Assembly (NCBI GenBank): GCA_019695095.1
Contig: JAIBAQ010000024.1
Location: 1 to 46,988 of the forward strand
Source: Candidatus Hydrogenedentota bacterium
GTDB taxonomy: Bacteria > Hydrogenedentota > Hydrogenedentia > Hydrogenedentales > SLHB01
DNA length: 46,988 bases
Reading direction: 5' to 3'
Shown: positions 1 to 8,647 of the stretch, in pieces
Numbering within the stretch: position 1 is the stretch's first letter
Layout: each line of letters begins with the position of its first letter
Notes under the pieces: generated by a model
What the model was told of the DNA's origin: nothing
Databases searched by the model: none
The model's input: only the letters and a program-made list of their open reading frames with translations
Program-made: the position numbers and the translations under genes

Positions 1-608
1 AGGTTCTTCTCGTCGTCCACTTTCAGCCAATGGCATAGGTTGAACATAACACCGACGTTCGGGCGATTCGCCTTTTGCACAATGCGTAGGGCGTCTTCTA
101 CGCGCTCAAGCCAGTCACCGGAATGGGGATACAGTGCAACGCGCACACCCGATGCCGCAGCCAGATCAGCGATTTCCTGAACAAGTTCGACGGCGCGGGC
201 ATCGTGACTCGTGTCCGATGGTGATCCTCCGCTAATCAGAAGCGCCAACATCGTGTCGCTCCCTTTCAGCGAGGCAATGGCTTCCTTCAAGCGAGGATCG
301 TACGGTTCCACGTTTGGGGCGACATTCACGCGCATATAGACCTGATATAACTTCAGACCGTGCGCATCGAGTGTCGCAATGCGCTCACTCAAGTCATCCA
401 GCCAGAGATGGCCCGCTCCGTCGAACCCCAATTCGCTGAGGAGCGACGCCTGCTGATCGAGCGTACGCTTCTGACTGTCGTGTGTGTCCATGCAGAGAGC
501 GAAAAACGCGTGAACGGGCTTCGCGGCATGGGCTGAAAACGTCGCCAACCACAGCGCCAAGAGAACTGAAAGGGCGCGAAGTGCAGCCTTTGCGCTCAAC
601 TCCGCCAC
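1..608 (-). CDS. Secreted sugar phosphate isomerase/epimerase-like TIM-barrel protein (3' part beyond window)
   Basis: About 202 codons are visible; the C-terminus lies outside the window. I chose the GTG at 608 because GGAGAGGG sits just upstream and it is followed by a clear signal peptide (charged start, hydrophobic ALSVLLALWLATFSAHA, likely cleavage after AHA). The mature part alternates strands and helices in TIM-barrel fashion: DGAGHLWLDDL, LKLYQVYMRVNV, RVALYPHSGDW and NVGVMFNLCHW. This fits the xylose-isomerase-like/AP-endonuclease-2 fold, in which HSGDW and NLCHW resemble metal-site strands. The start overlaps the end of the preceding gene by 13 bases, so the two are translationally coupled. 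Substrate is unknown; the family assignment is by pattern only. Confidence 0.7.
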   Translation of the reverse strand, partial: MAELSAKAALRALSVLLALWLATFSAHAAKPVHAFFALCMDTHDSQKRTLDQQASLLSELGFDGAGHLWLDDLSERIATLDAHGLKLYQVYMRVNVAPNVEPYDPRLKEAIASLKGSDTMLALLISGGSPSDTSHDARAVELVQEIADLAAASGVRVALYPHSGDWLERVEDALRIVQKANRPNVGVMFNLCHWLKVDDEKN

Positions 609-1558
609 GGACGCTCCCTCTCCAGATTCGCCAGGATGTCATTTGCGATCTTGACGTCATCCGCGATTTCGAAATCGAACATCCCCGCAAGAACATGATC
701 CGCGCCGTTCTTGAACGCGTACTGGAAAGCGCTCTCGGGAGGAATCGCGCCCGCGGCCATCACCTTGAATGCAATCCACGGCTTTTCCACGCTCGCCATG
801 ACCTCGGAAGTCTCTTGAGGGTTCTTGCACCAATAGCCCGGAATCTCATTGCAGGCTTCGGTCAATTCATGTGGCTTGGGGCCCGTCGGATACTTGTGAT
901 GATGAAACGTCTTGATATAGAAATCGGTATTGATCTTGTTCTTCTCGCATTCCACAACGACGTTGGTGTCATGAGAACCGACGCCAGACGGGATGCCGTG
1001 CTCCTTCACCATGTCGACCAGACGCGCCAATGCGTCCATCCTGCCCTCCGCGACTAGCTTGTCCGCGTGAACACCCCACAAATAGATGGCATCAACCTTA
1101 TCGTCAACCAGCGATTTCACTTGATTTGCATACTCGCTCAAATCGTTCCCTACCGGTGCCGTCGGGCAGATGATGTATTGCATCTTACCGCCCATCTCCA
1201 CGCGATATTTCTTAAGCACCGCCAGTATCTCGGGCACAGTATGAATGACAAGCGTATTGATCCCATTCCGCTCGGCAACGGCCAGGGTTTCCAGAATCTT
1301 GTCATCCGTATTGTAGTGCGCGGCGAGATTGTAGACGTATTTCAGATCGCGGCTATGCGTGAAGTGCGTGAGCAGGTTCCCCCCAAGCAAGATCCGGCTG
1401 ACCTGCATGTTGCCAATACGCCCCTGGGGTAGCGTGGCGGTTGCACCGGAATCCTGAGGCGCCTTTGCTTCCCCTTCCGCTTGCATGGCCATTGCCATCG
1501 CGGCGGGCGCCATAATTGCGCCCTTCATGAATGTACGGCGGTCGGTTTGGTGTGCCAT
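596..1558 (-). CDS. Tat-exported TIM-barrel protein of unknown function, aldo/keto-reductase-like
   Basis: A 320-residue protein that starts with a twin-arginine signal (DRRTFMKG at residues 6-13, then an Ala/Met-rich hydrophobic stretch), so it is probably folded and cofactor-loaded before export. The body has TIM-barrel-like strand/helix alternation: RILLGGNLL, INTLVIHTV, VDAIYLWGV, IPSGVGSHD and WIAFKVMAAGAI. The GGN start and the late AFKVMAAG segment recall aldo/keto-reductase-related proteins common in Planctomycetes, but I do not see the full catalytic tetrad and do not assign a reaction. It is first in a two-gene unit with the downstream secreted isomerase-like gene, and has its own sigma70-like promoter at 1629-1657. 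It could equally be a lyase or isomerase using the same fold. Confidence 0.75.
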   Translation of the reverse strand: MAHQTDRRTFMKGAIMAPAAMAMAMQAEGEAKAPQDSGATATLPQGRIGNMQVSRILLGGNLLTHFTHSRDLKYVYNLAAHYNTDDKILETLAVAERNGINTLVIHTVPEILAVLKKYRVEMGGKMQYIICPTAPVGNDLSEYANQVKSLVDDKVDAIYLWGVHADKLVAEGRMDALARLVDMVKEHGIPSGVGSHDTNVVVECEKNKINTDFYIKTFHHHKYPTGPKPHELTEACNEIPGYWCKNPQETSEVMASVEKPWIAFKVMAAGAIPPESAFQYAFKNGADHVLAGMFDFEIADDVKIANDILANLERERPWRS

Positions 1559-1628
1559 GGCGCTTATCCCCCTCTCTGGACTCTGGACTCGTATCTACAG
1601 CCGTTTCCCCTCAGTGGCTCTAGGAATC

Positions 1629-1657
1629 ATCATAGGAGCGTTTGCGATTTCTTTCAA
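1629..1657 (-). promoter_or_regulatory. Sigma70-type promoter for the 1558/608 gene pair
   Basis: On the minus strand TTGAAA (1657-1652) and TATGAT (1634-1629) are separated by exactly 17 bases. The -35 is embedded in CCTATTGAAAGAAA, very close to the extended -35 box of the prepilin genes in this window (CCTATTGACAGA). Transcription would start near 1622, giving a leader of about 65 nt. Confidence 0.6.
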
Positions 1658-1687
1658 TAGGATTTTCCCTGCTGTGGCCTATCCTAT

Positions 1688-2530
1688 TTATACAATCGCC
1701 CGCAGGAATTCGACACTCTGGCGGATGTTCTCGTCAGCGCCGTAGCACTCAAGCGAGACTACGCCGTCCCAATTCGTTTCTTTCAAGAAGGCAATGCAAT
1801 CCCTTATGTTTCCTGCATTGACCCCGCCTCCGATGGGCACTTCGCTACACGCGATCCCGGTGTCCTCTCCACGTGCCGCCGCGGCCAGTCCCTCGCTGAC
1901 ATCTTTGATGTGGCAATGAGAAACGTACGGGCGCAACAGCTTCAAGTACTCCACCGGATCGTGACCCGCTATGAACGAATTGCCCGTGTCAAAATTGCAC
2001 CGCAACCATTCCGAATCGAAGTATCTGAACAACTTCAGCATGAAATCGCCGTCATTTGTATAGGGGCCGTGAGGCTCCACATTGACAACGATTCGGTAAT
2101 CCTCCGCCCACGATAGAACTTGCCGGTAGTTGTCGCAGGTAATGCGAAAGACTTCATCCCGGCTGAGTCCCTCGATTTTGAAAGCGCCGTCGGTCGTGTC
2201 CACCATGGGGCAATCCAACTCGGCCGCGAACCGTATAGACTGCCTTACATACTGCACGCCGTACGCCGAGCCATCCGGTCCCATCATGGGATAGGCGCCG
2301 TCGATTTGCGATATCTTCAGCCCGCGCTCGTCGCAGTAACGCTTCAGTGCGCGCGGGTTTGACTCGAGAGAAATGCCCGGTTCGTATCCCATGGCCTGAA
2401 TGAAATACTGGCCATGAATAGCTGCAAACTCCAGGTGTTTTATGCCGTATTTGACGGCCGTTTCCGCGGCTTTTCCGAAGCCCCCACTCAATGTGCGCCA
2501 ATTGTCCGTGTGCATACCAAGCTCTATCAT
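1688..2530 (-). CDS. Cytosolic sugar phosphate isomerase/epimerase, xylose-isomerase-like TIM barrel
   Basis: A 280-residue protein without a signal peptide, the usual size for this family. The four expected metal ligands are visible at the ends of barrel strands: Glu152 (NVEPHGPY), Asp181 (CNFDTGNS), His207 (HCHIKD) and Glu261 (SLECYG). This is the pattern of D-tagatose/D-psicose epimerase- and IolE/IolI-type enzymes that bind a divalent metal and isomerise or dehydrate sugars and inositol derivatives. The start is the ATG with AAGGAG upstream. It is upstream of the two other minus-strand genes but separated from them by 157 bases holding a promoter. A divergently transcribed Tat-protein gene begins 261 bases away, across a region with a palindromic operator candidate. 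Exact substrate cannot be read from sequence. Confidence 0.85.
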   Translation of the reverse strand: MIELGMHTDNWRTLSGGFGKAAETAVKYGIKHLEFAAIHGQYFIQAMGYEPGISLESNPRALKRYCDERGLKISQIDGAYPMMGPDGSAYGVQYVRQSIRFAAELDCPMVDTTDGAFKIEGLSRDEVFRITCDNYRQVLSWAEDYRIVVNVEPHGPYTNDGDFMLKLFRYFDSEWLRCNFDTGNSFIAGHDPVEYLKLLRPYVSHCHIKDVSEGLAAAARGEDTGIACSEVPIGGGVNAGNIRDCIAFLKETNWDGVVSLECYGADENIRQSVEFLRAIV

Positions 2531-2695
2531 GACTGACTCCTTGCCTGTCCCGACTTGCTTGCCCCCGGCAGCTGGAATCCAACTGGTATCGCCCGCGTGT
2601 TCCGGCGAACCGAATCATCCTCTCAGGACTTCAACCGCGAATCAAATACCGCAATTGGCTTCACCGCGCCCGTTACTCCCAGCCAGGCTATTTGC

Positions 2696-2710
2696 TGTAC
2701 ACGGTGTACA
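2696..2710. promoter_or_regulatory. Perfect 15-bp palindrome, operator candidate in a divergent intergenic region
   Basis: TGTACAC-G-GTGTACA is a perfect inverted repeat with a single central base. It is followed at once by another GTGTAC half-site (2713-2717 region, GGTGTACC). It lies between the divergent genes starting at 2530 and 2792, about 80 bases before the latter, where a sugar-responsive repressor or activator would bind. No regulator gene adjoins it. Confidence 0.5.
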
Positions 2711-2791
2711 GGTGTACCTTATACGCGCGTTGACGTGGACCTGCTTGTAGAGTTGAAACAATTTGAACTTTCTCTTCGAGGAGGGACACAC

Positions 2792-3700
2792 ATGAAGCGG
2801 CGAGAGTTTCTTCACACAGCGTCAGTAGCGGGATTGGCTTTGAGTGTCGCCGGACAGGCGATGAGCGCGGAAGGTCAGCCCAAGGAAGCAAAGCCGAACA
2901 ATCCCGGCAAACCGACTTTTCGCGATATCGGATGGGTGTGGGAAGGACAAGGGATTGACCCACAGGTTCCGCCTTCCATCTATGGACTTGGCCAAGGAGC
3001 GCGTTACTTTGGCCTTTCGCGAGTCAATTACCTGTTTCACCCCAATGATGTCCATGCCTTGCGCCTGCTGCAGGACTACGACGAAGTGGTCTGCGATATA
3101 AGCAAATGGGGATGGATCTGGGATGAGAACGGCCGTCCCGTGTGTAAGCCCAAGAGCGACCCCGCAACCGTACGCTCGGAAGGCGAAAACGTCGCGCGTC
3201 TTGCGAAACAATTCAGCAATGTGACGGGAGTCTATTGCGACGACCTGCTCGGACTGATGGATAGCGCCCAGTATGGTCCCGGTGAGTTCGCCAACATTCG
3301 CGCCGCAATTCGCGAACTGAACCCCGCTCTCAAGCTCTGGTCTGTTGTCTATACACACGAGTTTGAGAAGAAGGAGTTCTGGGCTGGGATGAGTCCGCAC
3401 ATGGACGTCGTGACCCTGTGGATCTGGAAATCCGAGGACATCGTCCGCATGCCCGAATACGTGGACCAATGTCGCGGCCTATTCCCTGACAAGCCCATTG
3501 TCATGGGCGTTTATCTTCGCGACTACACCAAGGTGGCTCCGGTGCCGGTCGATCTCGTGAAAAGCCAAATGGATGGCGTCGCCGAACTAGTCGAGAAAGG
3601 CACACTTGAGGGATATACCATCCTTGGAGCCGTGCTGATCGATGGACATCGCCCCCAAGCCGACGCAGTCCGCGATTTCATAAACGCCCACTCGGTGTAA
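2792..3700 (+). CDS. Tat-exported protein of unknown function, TIM-barrel-like
   Basis: 302 residues from an ATG preceded by GAGGAGGG; the reading frame stays open upstream, but that extension has no ribosome site and would bury the signal. The N-terminus (KRREFLHTA then a hydrophobic VAGLALSVAG stretch and AMSAEG) is a Tat signal peptide. The mature domain contains DEVVCDISKWGW, VTGVYCDDLLGL, LKLWSVVYTHEF, MDVVTLWIWKSED and KPIVMGVYLRDY. These look like successive strands of a barrel with acidic residues (YCDDLL) at the strand ends, as in glycosidase-like or DUF family proteins of Planctomycetes. I do not recognise the family with certainty. It precedes the large glycoside hydrolase at 3784 in the same direction, so a role in glycan breakdown is a reasonable inference. 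Confidence 0.7.
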   Translation: MKRREFLHTASVAGLALSVAGQAMSAEGQPKEAKPNNPGKPTFRDIGWVWEGQGIDPQVPPSIYGLGQGARYFGLSRVNYLFHPNDVHALRLLQDYDEVVCDISKWGWIWDENGRPVCKPKSDPATVRSEGENVARLAKQFSNVTGVYCDDLLGLMDSAQYGPGEFANIRAAIRELNPALKLWSVVYTHEFEKKEFWAGMSPHMDVVTLWIWKSEDIVRMPEYVDQCRGLFPDKPIVMGVYLRDYTKVAPVPVDLVKSQMDGVAELVEKGTLEGYTILGAVLIDGHRPQADAVRDFINAHSV

Positions 3701-3725
3701 ATAGAATCTTGTGGTGGCAAGGCCG

Positions 3726-3754
3726 TTGACACGCCTTCTCACGCAGGCTAGCAT
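3726..3754 (+). promoter_or_regulatory. Sigma70-type promoter for the GH20-like gene
   Basis: TTGACA at 3726-3731 and TAGCAT at 3749-3754 are separated by 17 bases. The predicted start near 3761 gives a leader of about 23 nt that contains the GAGGGGGG ribosome site of the gene at 3784. The gene can therefore be transcribed independently of the one upstream. Confidence 0.5.
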
Positions 3755-3783
3755 GCGCCTCTGAGTCATCGAGGGGGGAACCG

Positions 3784-6648
3784 ATGCGTACTCTTCTAGT
3801 CTCTCTGATCTGTTTCTGTTCAGCAATCTTCGGCAGCGAGCCGCCTGTCAGTCCAGGTGAAACGGAATGGCCCTTCGCGACGGAGTTGGCCGCCCCGATG
3901 TCCTGGCACCCGCATTGGACGCGAACGGAATGCGGTGATGATGAGGCGAACCTCCGGCAGGGCGTCCAAATTCACCCCGAGTTTCCGGACGCGGAGGGCC
4001 TGCTGGAAACCGCCCACGCGGATATGAAGGCGTTCTTCTCTTCTGTCGGCCTTTCCACAAATGGGCCATTTCGGATCGTCACAGAGCGCGTCCCCACGCA
4101 GAAACGCGAAGCGTTCACCCTGAGAATCTCCAAGGAGGAGTGCCGCGTTCAGGCGAACGACACAGAGGGTATTCGGAGAGGTATATACTTCCTCGAAGAT
4201 CAACTCCTCCGCGCTGACGGACCTTTTTTAGATGTAGGCGAGATTTCGCGCTCGCCCTTTATCCAAACGCGAATTTCGCGGTGCTTTTTTGGTCCCATCA
4301 AACGCCCCCCGATGAACCGCGACGAATTGCTCGATGACGTGGACTATTATCCCGATGGCTACCTGAATCGCCTGGCGCATGACGGCGTGAATGGGCTATG
4401 GCTCACCATTGAGTTCAAGGATTTGTGCAAGACTTCTCTGATACCGGATTGCAGCCCGGACCGCGAGAAACGACTTGAGAAGCTTCGCAAGACGGTAGCG
4501 AAATGCAGGCGATACGGCATCAAAGTCTTCCTCTTCTGCATCGAACCGTGTGCAATGACGGCCGGCCATCCTCTTCTTGTTGCGCATCCTGAATTGAGTG
4601 GAGCGGAACTGAACGCCTCAACAAGACTCTTCTGTCCATTCTCCGAAGCCGCCCAGACGTATCTGCGAGAAGCGATACAAGGAATTTTCGCGGAGGTGCC
4701 GAACCTTGGCGGGCTGATTAACATCAGCTATGGCGAGGCGCCAACCACGTGCTTGAGTGCAGCGGACGCCAACTGGCATATCAACTGCCCTCGGTGCGCG
4801 GAAAAACAGCCATGGGAAGTCTTGAACGCAACGCTTTCGCCGATGGAGCAAGGCATGCACGAGGCTGCCCCGGATGCCAAACTGATCTCGTGGTTGTATG
4901 TCCCCGAGAGCGGACCTGGGACACCGCTGCCCTCGGTGGAACCGCTCACCGAGATGGCCAGACACACACCGCCCGGCGTCGTTGTGCAGTACAACTTCGA
5001 ATCGGGAGGACACAAAACCCAACTTGGCAAGCAACGGCAGACCGGCGATTACTGGCTTTCCTACGTCGGTCCCAGTGCTGCGTTCGAACAAATGGCAACC
5101 GCAGTCGCATCCGCTGGTCAATCCGCGGAGATCTCCGCGAAAATTCAGGCGTGCTGCTCTCACGAGGTTGCCTCAGCACCCTATGTGCCCGTGCCGGGTC
5201 AACTCTACGGCAAATACGGGGCCATGCGGGAGCTTGGCGTTACTTCCGTTATGCAGTGCTGGTACTTCGGCAACTTGCCTTGCCTAATGAATCGGGCTGC
5301 TGCAAGCGAATTGCCCTTCATGAAAGAGGGCATAAGCGAAGAGCAATTCCTCTTGGACCTCGCGTGCAGAGATTGGGGCTCCCAGTACGCTCCACGGATT
5401 GTGAAGGCGTGGCGCCTGTTCGCCAAAGCCTACGACAACTATCCGATGACCAACGCGTTTCAATTCTACGGACCAATGACCGACGGAGTCGTCTGGCCGC
5501 TGCATTTGAAGCCGGTGCATCTTCCTCTCGGTCCAACTTGGCGTCTTGATTACCCCATATCAGGCGACCGCATCGGCGAGTGTTTCTCCGGCACGCATAC
5601 CTACCCCGAGGTGCTCGAACTCTGCAAGAACTTGTCGGAGACATGGCAACGAGGCGTTGAATTGCTGGATGAAACAAAGGACGAGTTTGCGGGAGAACCG
5701 GACCGCGAACAAGACCTATCCGTTGCGGAGGCCCTCGGTATTCAATTCCGCTCCGGCTATAACATTCTTCGCTTCTACGACCTTCGCGAACAGCTACTCT
5801 ACGGGCCAAAGAGTCGCAAGAAAGACGTGCTGCGGGACCTGCGCGCCCTCGTGGAGCAGGAAATCGAGAATTCTCAGCATATGAGTGCGTTGTGCGAAGA
5901 GAATTCGTTTCTAGGTTTCCACGCCGAGGCTGAAGGCTACAAGTACTTCCCCGCCAAATTGACGTGGCGCGTGGACGCACTGCGTGAAATGCTCGATACC
6001 GAGTTTTCCGAGGCAGAGCGCGCGCTGGAGATCGGACAGAACGTGTTTCCTGGACTGTGTGGTCTGGAAGGTTCCCCACTCGTGTATCATTGCCTACCTG
6101 CCAGCAAGTCATTTGCCTCGGCGTGGCGAACCGACGACGTCTGGCATGAGTCACCCGGCAGTCCAAAGATTGAGCAAGCACCACTCGCGCCTGCCCCCTC
6201 GGAAGCCCACTGGCAAGCCGTTTATGATGATCAATCGCTCTACTTGAACGTTGAGTGCGATCGATCCGCTGTGTTGTCACGTCCAACAGTTGTGGTCCAC
6301 ATCCAATCTTCGCACATCTATCCGCGGCGTACTTTTCAGATCGACGCGAATGGACAGAAGAACGAGCGTTTGGGCTGGCGTGCCACCGCAAGAGAATGGG
6401 ATGTGGAGAGTGTGGCTTCCGACAAACATCACACGGTGCGCCTACGAATTCCGTTTACCGCATTCGACGGCGAATTCGATAGGTCACGTCCAATGTGCAT
6501 CAACGTGCGCGTGCAGTCGGCAGGCGCGGAAGGCGCCAACGCATTGGTGCAGTCCTGGGCACCTCTTTCACCCACTCCTCCAAGATTTCGCCTGGGGTAC
6601 GGCGAAGAAGATCCACGAGAAATGGGTTGGCTGAGATTGGAGCCGTAG
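3784..6648 (+). CDS. Large secreted glycoside-hydrolase-like protein (GH20-like fold, C-terminal CBM9-like domain)
   Basis: 954 residues beginning with a signal peptide (MRTLLVSLICFCSAIFGS). After an N-terminal beta-rich region the segment TEGIRRGIYFLEDQLL (about residues 125-140) matches the non-catalytic GH20b-type domain that precedes the barrel in beta-N-acetylhexosaminidases and alpha-glucuronidases. It is followed by RSPFIQTRISR and a TIM-barrel-like region (VNGLWLTIEFKDL, GIKVFLFCIEP, GGLINISYGEAP). The GH20 Asp-Glu catalytic pair is not obvious; the Glu in SYGEAP is a candidate. The last 150 residues (WQAVYDDQSLYLNVEC, VHIQSSHIYPRRTFQID, VRLRIPFTAFDG) look like a family 9 carbohydrate-binding/DOMON-type beta sandwich. 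A long alpha-helical middle with ALVEQEIENSQ separates the two. Likely a periplasmic or extracellular glycosidase; substrate unknown. It ends 16 bases before a convergent gene. Confidence 0.75.
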   Translation: MRTLLVSLICFCSAIFGSEPPVSPGETEWPFATELAAPMSWHPHWTRTECGDDEANLRQGVQIHPEFPDAEGLLETAHADMKAFFSSVGLSTNGPFRIVTERVPTQKREAFTLRISKEECRVQANDTEGIRRGIYFLEDQLLRADGPFLDVGEISRSPFIQTRISRCFFGPIKRPPMNRDELLDDVDYYPDGYLNRLAHDGVNGLWLTIEFKDLCKTSLIPDCSPDREKRLEKLRKTVAKCRRYGIKVFLFCIEPCAMTAGHPLLVAHPELSGAELNASTRLFCPFSEAAQTYLREAIQGIFAEVPNLGGLINISYGEAPTTCLSAADANWHINCPRCAEKQPWEVLNATLSPMEQGMHEAAPDAKLISWLYVPESGPGTPLPSVEPLTEMARHTPPGVVVQYNFESGGHKTQLGKQRQTGDYWLSYVGPSAAFEQMATAVASAGQSAEISAKIQACCSHEVASAPYVPVPGQLYGKYGAMRELGVTSVMQCWYFGNLPCLMNRAAASELPFMKEGISEEQFLLDLACRDWGSQYAPRIVKAWRLFAKAYDNYPMTNAFQFYGPMTDGVVWPLHLKPVHLPLGPTWRLDYPISGDRIGECFSGTHTYPEVLELCKNLSETWQRGVELLDETKDEFAGEPDREQDLSVAEALGIQFRSGYNILRFYDLREQLLYGPKSRKKDVLRDLRALVEQEIENSQHMSALCEENSFLGFHAEAEGYKYFPAKLTWRVDALREMLDTEFSEAERALEIGQNVFPGLCGLEGSPLVYHCLPASKSFASAWRTDDVWHESPGSPKIEQAPLAPAPSEAHWQAVYDDQSLYLNVECDRSAVLSRPTVVVHIQSSHIYPRRTFQIDANGQKNERLGWRATAREWDVESVASDKHHTVRLRIPFTAFDGEFDRSRPMCINVRVQSAGAEGANALVQSWAPLSPTPPRFRLGYGEEDPREMGWLRLEP

Positions 6649-6664
6649 AGACTAAGCTCACACG

Positions 6665-7726
6665 CTAGACTATTGTCACTTCGCGATTGCGCGCCGAGGA
6701 CTCGTAGATTGCATCGATAATCTTCTGAATGTTGAGGGACTGTGCGGGTAGCACGCGCACCTCTCGGTTCTTTTCCACGCACTCCGTGAAATGCCGGATT
6801 TCCCCGCGATGGCCCTCTTCGTTCGGCATCCAGTCATACTTGGTACTGGTCAGCGCGCGGCGTTCGTACCCGTAAACACCCAACGGATCGGTCATGATGC
6901 CTGCCTTGTCGCCGAGGATCGTGATTCCCGCCTTCTCTTCCGCAATGTTCGCGGCCCAGGAGACCTCTACGGTCATCGTGATGCCTCCTTCGAAGCGCAC
7001 GTAAGCGGAGGCATAATCTTCGACATCGAACTCCTTTGGTGGATGCCGTTCTCCCCATTCCCCGTTAACAAGGTCTTCGCGGTCTCCGAACATGCGATAC
7101 ACCTTGCCTGAGGCAGCAACGGGTTTGGGACAACCCATCAGCCATACCGCCAAGTCCATCATATGTACGCCGATGTCGATGAGCGGCCCGCCGAGCGACT
7201 CCTTTTGAATGTGAAACTTCCCCCAGCCCGGAATGCCGCGACGCCGCAGCCATGTGGCATTTGCCGAGTAGATCGTTCCCAAGCGGCCGCTCTCAACAAC
7301 TTCTTTGAGCTTTTCGTGCGCAGTCTCGAACCGCATGTGTTGCGCGACCATGAGTTTGCGCTTCGCGGTCTGTGCCGCCGCCATCATCTGCTGGCATTCC
7401 TTGGCGTTCATGGCCATAGGCTTTTCAACAAGAACGTGCGCACCAGCCTTGGACGCGGCAATGGACACGGGAGCATGGCAGCGGTTATGGGTGCAGACGT
7501 CGATAATGTCGTACTGACCGTCCTTCAGCATCTTCTTGTAGTCGGTGTAGACTGCGCGCGCGCCGTATTTGCTGGCCATCGCCTCAGCGCGATCGGGAAT
7601 CAAGTCGCAGACTGCCATCAACTCAACGCGGCCTTCCGCCTCAAGTTCATTCCAATATGGAAGGTGACGTTCGTCCGCAATTGCGCCGACTCCCACCACG
7701 CCAACTCGAAGTTTCATCTTTGCCAT
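6665..7726 (-). CDS. Gfo/Idh/MocA family NAD(P)-dependent oxidoreductase (cytosolic)
   Basis: 353 residues from ATG 7726, which has GAGGAG five bases upstream; a GTG six bases earlier is in frame but overlaps the preceding stop and is less well placed. The Rossmann start GVVGVGAIADERH and the family signature HVLVEKPMA (Glu101-Lys102-Pro103) are clear, followed by GGPLIDIGVHMMDLAVW, which carries the conserved Asp and His of the active site. Enzymes of this family oxidise or reduce sugar hydroxyls with NAD(P). No signal peptide, so it acts in the cytosol, unlike its Tat-exported relative at 23369. It lies two bases after the stop of the endonuclease-like gene, with its ribosome site inside that gene, so the two are coupled. 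Confidence 0.92.
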   Translation of the reverse strand: MAKMKLRVGVVGVGAIADERHLPYWNELEAEGRVELMAVCDLIPDRAEAMASKYGARAVYTDYKKMLKDGQYDIIDVCTHNRCHAPVSIAASKAGAHVLVEKPMAMNAKECQQMMAAAQTAKRKLMVAQHMRFETAHEKLKEVVESGRLGTIYSANATWLRRRGIPGWGKFHIQKESLGGPLIDIGVHMMDLAVWLMGCPKPVAASGKVYRMFGDREDLVNGEWGERHPPKEFDVEDYASAYVRFEGGITMTVEVSWAANIAEEKAGITILGDKAGIMTDPLGVYGYERRALTSTKYDWMPNEEGHRGEIRHFTECVEKNREVRVLPAQSLNIQKIIDAIYESSARNREVTIV

Positions 7727-7728
7727 AG

Positions 7729-8577
7729 TCACTCCTCGGGAACCAGTGCCCTTTCCACTCGCTCGTCTTCGTTGTCGCGCACCCCTTTATCTGCCGCGGT
7801 CTCCTTGGCGGGCTCCAGAGTCAATTCCGCAACGTACGGAAGATGATCGGAGGCGATGCACGCCTCTGGCGTGTCGACGACGCGGGAGGATAGTACGTTT
7901 ACTGACTTCGATACCAGAATGAAGTCGATCCGGTCTTTGGAGTCCTTTCCCTGAAGCGTTCCTTCCCGTTTGCCCGTCTGCCAAAGAAACGAATCGAGCA
8001 GTCTGCTGAGTAGTATCCGGAGCGCTGGGTCTCCTGCCGATTCGTTTAGGTCCCCTGCCACAACGCTGGGCACATCGCGAAGGCGGCCAACGATGCTCTC
8101 TGCCTGCACACGGCGCGACGTAGCGATCAAATCGAAATGTGTGTTGTAGATGTCGACTTCCTGTCCGTCTATGGACAGCGTTACTCTCAGGCATCCACGC
8201 TTCTCCCCCGTGCCACTGAATGGGAAGGAGATGTTCTCTGAGGATACAACTGGGAATCGCGATAGCGTAGCGTTGCCATACTTGCCGCCCTGGAATTCGA
8301 GGTTTGCGCCGAAACGCACTTCCATATTGAGTAGCTTGGCCAGTCCTGCGGGCATATCAATCTGATTCGTGCGGGTACAACCCTGATCAACTTCCTGCAG
8401 GCACACCACATCTGGGTGTTCAGATTGAATTACCCGAGCGATACGCTCCAGGTTTAACACCTCATCTGTCCCTTCTGCATGGTGAATGTTGTAGGTAAGC
8501 ACACGAAGAGTCGTGTCCGCCCTTAAGACCGGCATACAACCAAGTGCCATGAGGAACAGGGCTACTAGTCTTTTCAT
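7729..8577 (-). CDS. Secreted endonuclease/exonuclease/phosphatase family protein
   Basis: 282 residues from ATG 8577 with GAGGAG seven bases upstream. The N-terminus is a signal peptide (MKRLVALFLMALGCMPVLRA). All diagnostic motifs of the DNase I/exonuclease III-like fold are present: LTYNIH (Asn30), QEVD (Glu62), THFD (His147), GDLNE (Asp176, Asn178), DRIDF (Asp218) and SDHLPY (Asp244, His245). It should be an active metal-dependent phosphodiesterase or phosphatase exported from the cytoplasm; DNA, phospholipid head groups or nucleotide sugars are all possible substrates. The tail after LTLEPAKET is charged and probably disordered. It is coupled to the downstream oxidoreductase gene, and its ribosome site abuts a leader hairpin at 8588-8647. 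Confidence 0.9.
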   Translation of the reverse strand: MKRLVALFLMALGCMPVLRADTTLRVLTYNIHHAEGTDEVLNLERIARVIQSEHPDVVCLQEVDQGCTRTNQIDMPAGLAKLLNMEVRFGANLEFQGGKYGNATLSRFPVVSSENISFPFSGTGEKRGCLRVTLSIDGQEVDIYNTHFDLIATSRRVQAESIVGRLRDVPSVVAGDLNESAGDPALRILLSRLLDSFLWQTGKREGTLQGKDSKDRIDFILVSKSVNVLSSRVVDTPEACIASDHLPYVAELTLEPAKETAADKGVRDNEDERVERALVPEE

Positions 8578-8587
8578 GGTGGTACTC

Positions 8588-8647
8588 CTCGAAAAGGCCG
8601 CCACTCTCGCCGCGTAAGTGGCACACGGCGCGTTGCGACTTTTCGAG
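8588..8647 (-). promoter_or_regulatory. Nested leader hairpin that reaches the ribosome site of the 8577 gene
   Basis: CTCGAAAAG (8588-8596) and CTTTTCGAG (8639-8647) are perfect 9-base complements. Inside them GCCACT (8600-8605) and AGTGGC (8617-8622) form a second stem. Read on the minus strand the outer stem ends in GAG, which is the first half of the GAGGAG ribosome site seven bases before ATG 8577. Folding would therefore partly occlude translation initiation. Confidence 0.45.

Noticed and set aside
482-1057. Plus-strand frame opposite the Tat-protein gene
   Set aside because: Composition is shadow-like and the minus-strand gene has a Tat signal, promoter and coupling to its neighbour.
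2555-2791. N-terminal extension of the Tat-protein gene at 2792
   Set aside because: No ribosome site upstream, the region contains the operator palindrome, and the extension would hide the Tat signal; ATG 2792 has GAGGAGGG.
5318-6391. Long open frame (357 codons) antisense to the GH20-like gene
   Set aside because: Arg/Ser-rich composition, no ribosome site, no domain; it mirrors the codon bias of the real gene on the other strand.
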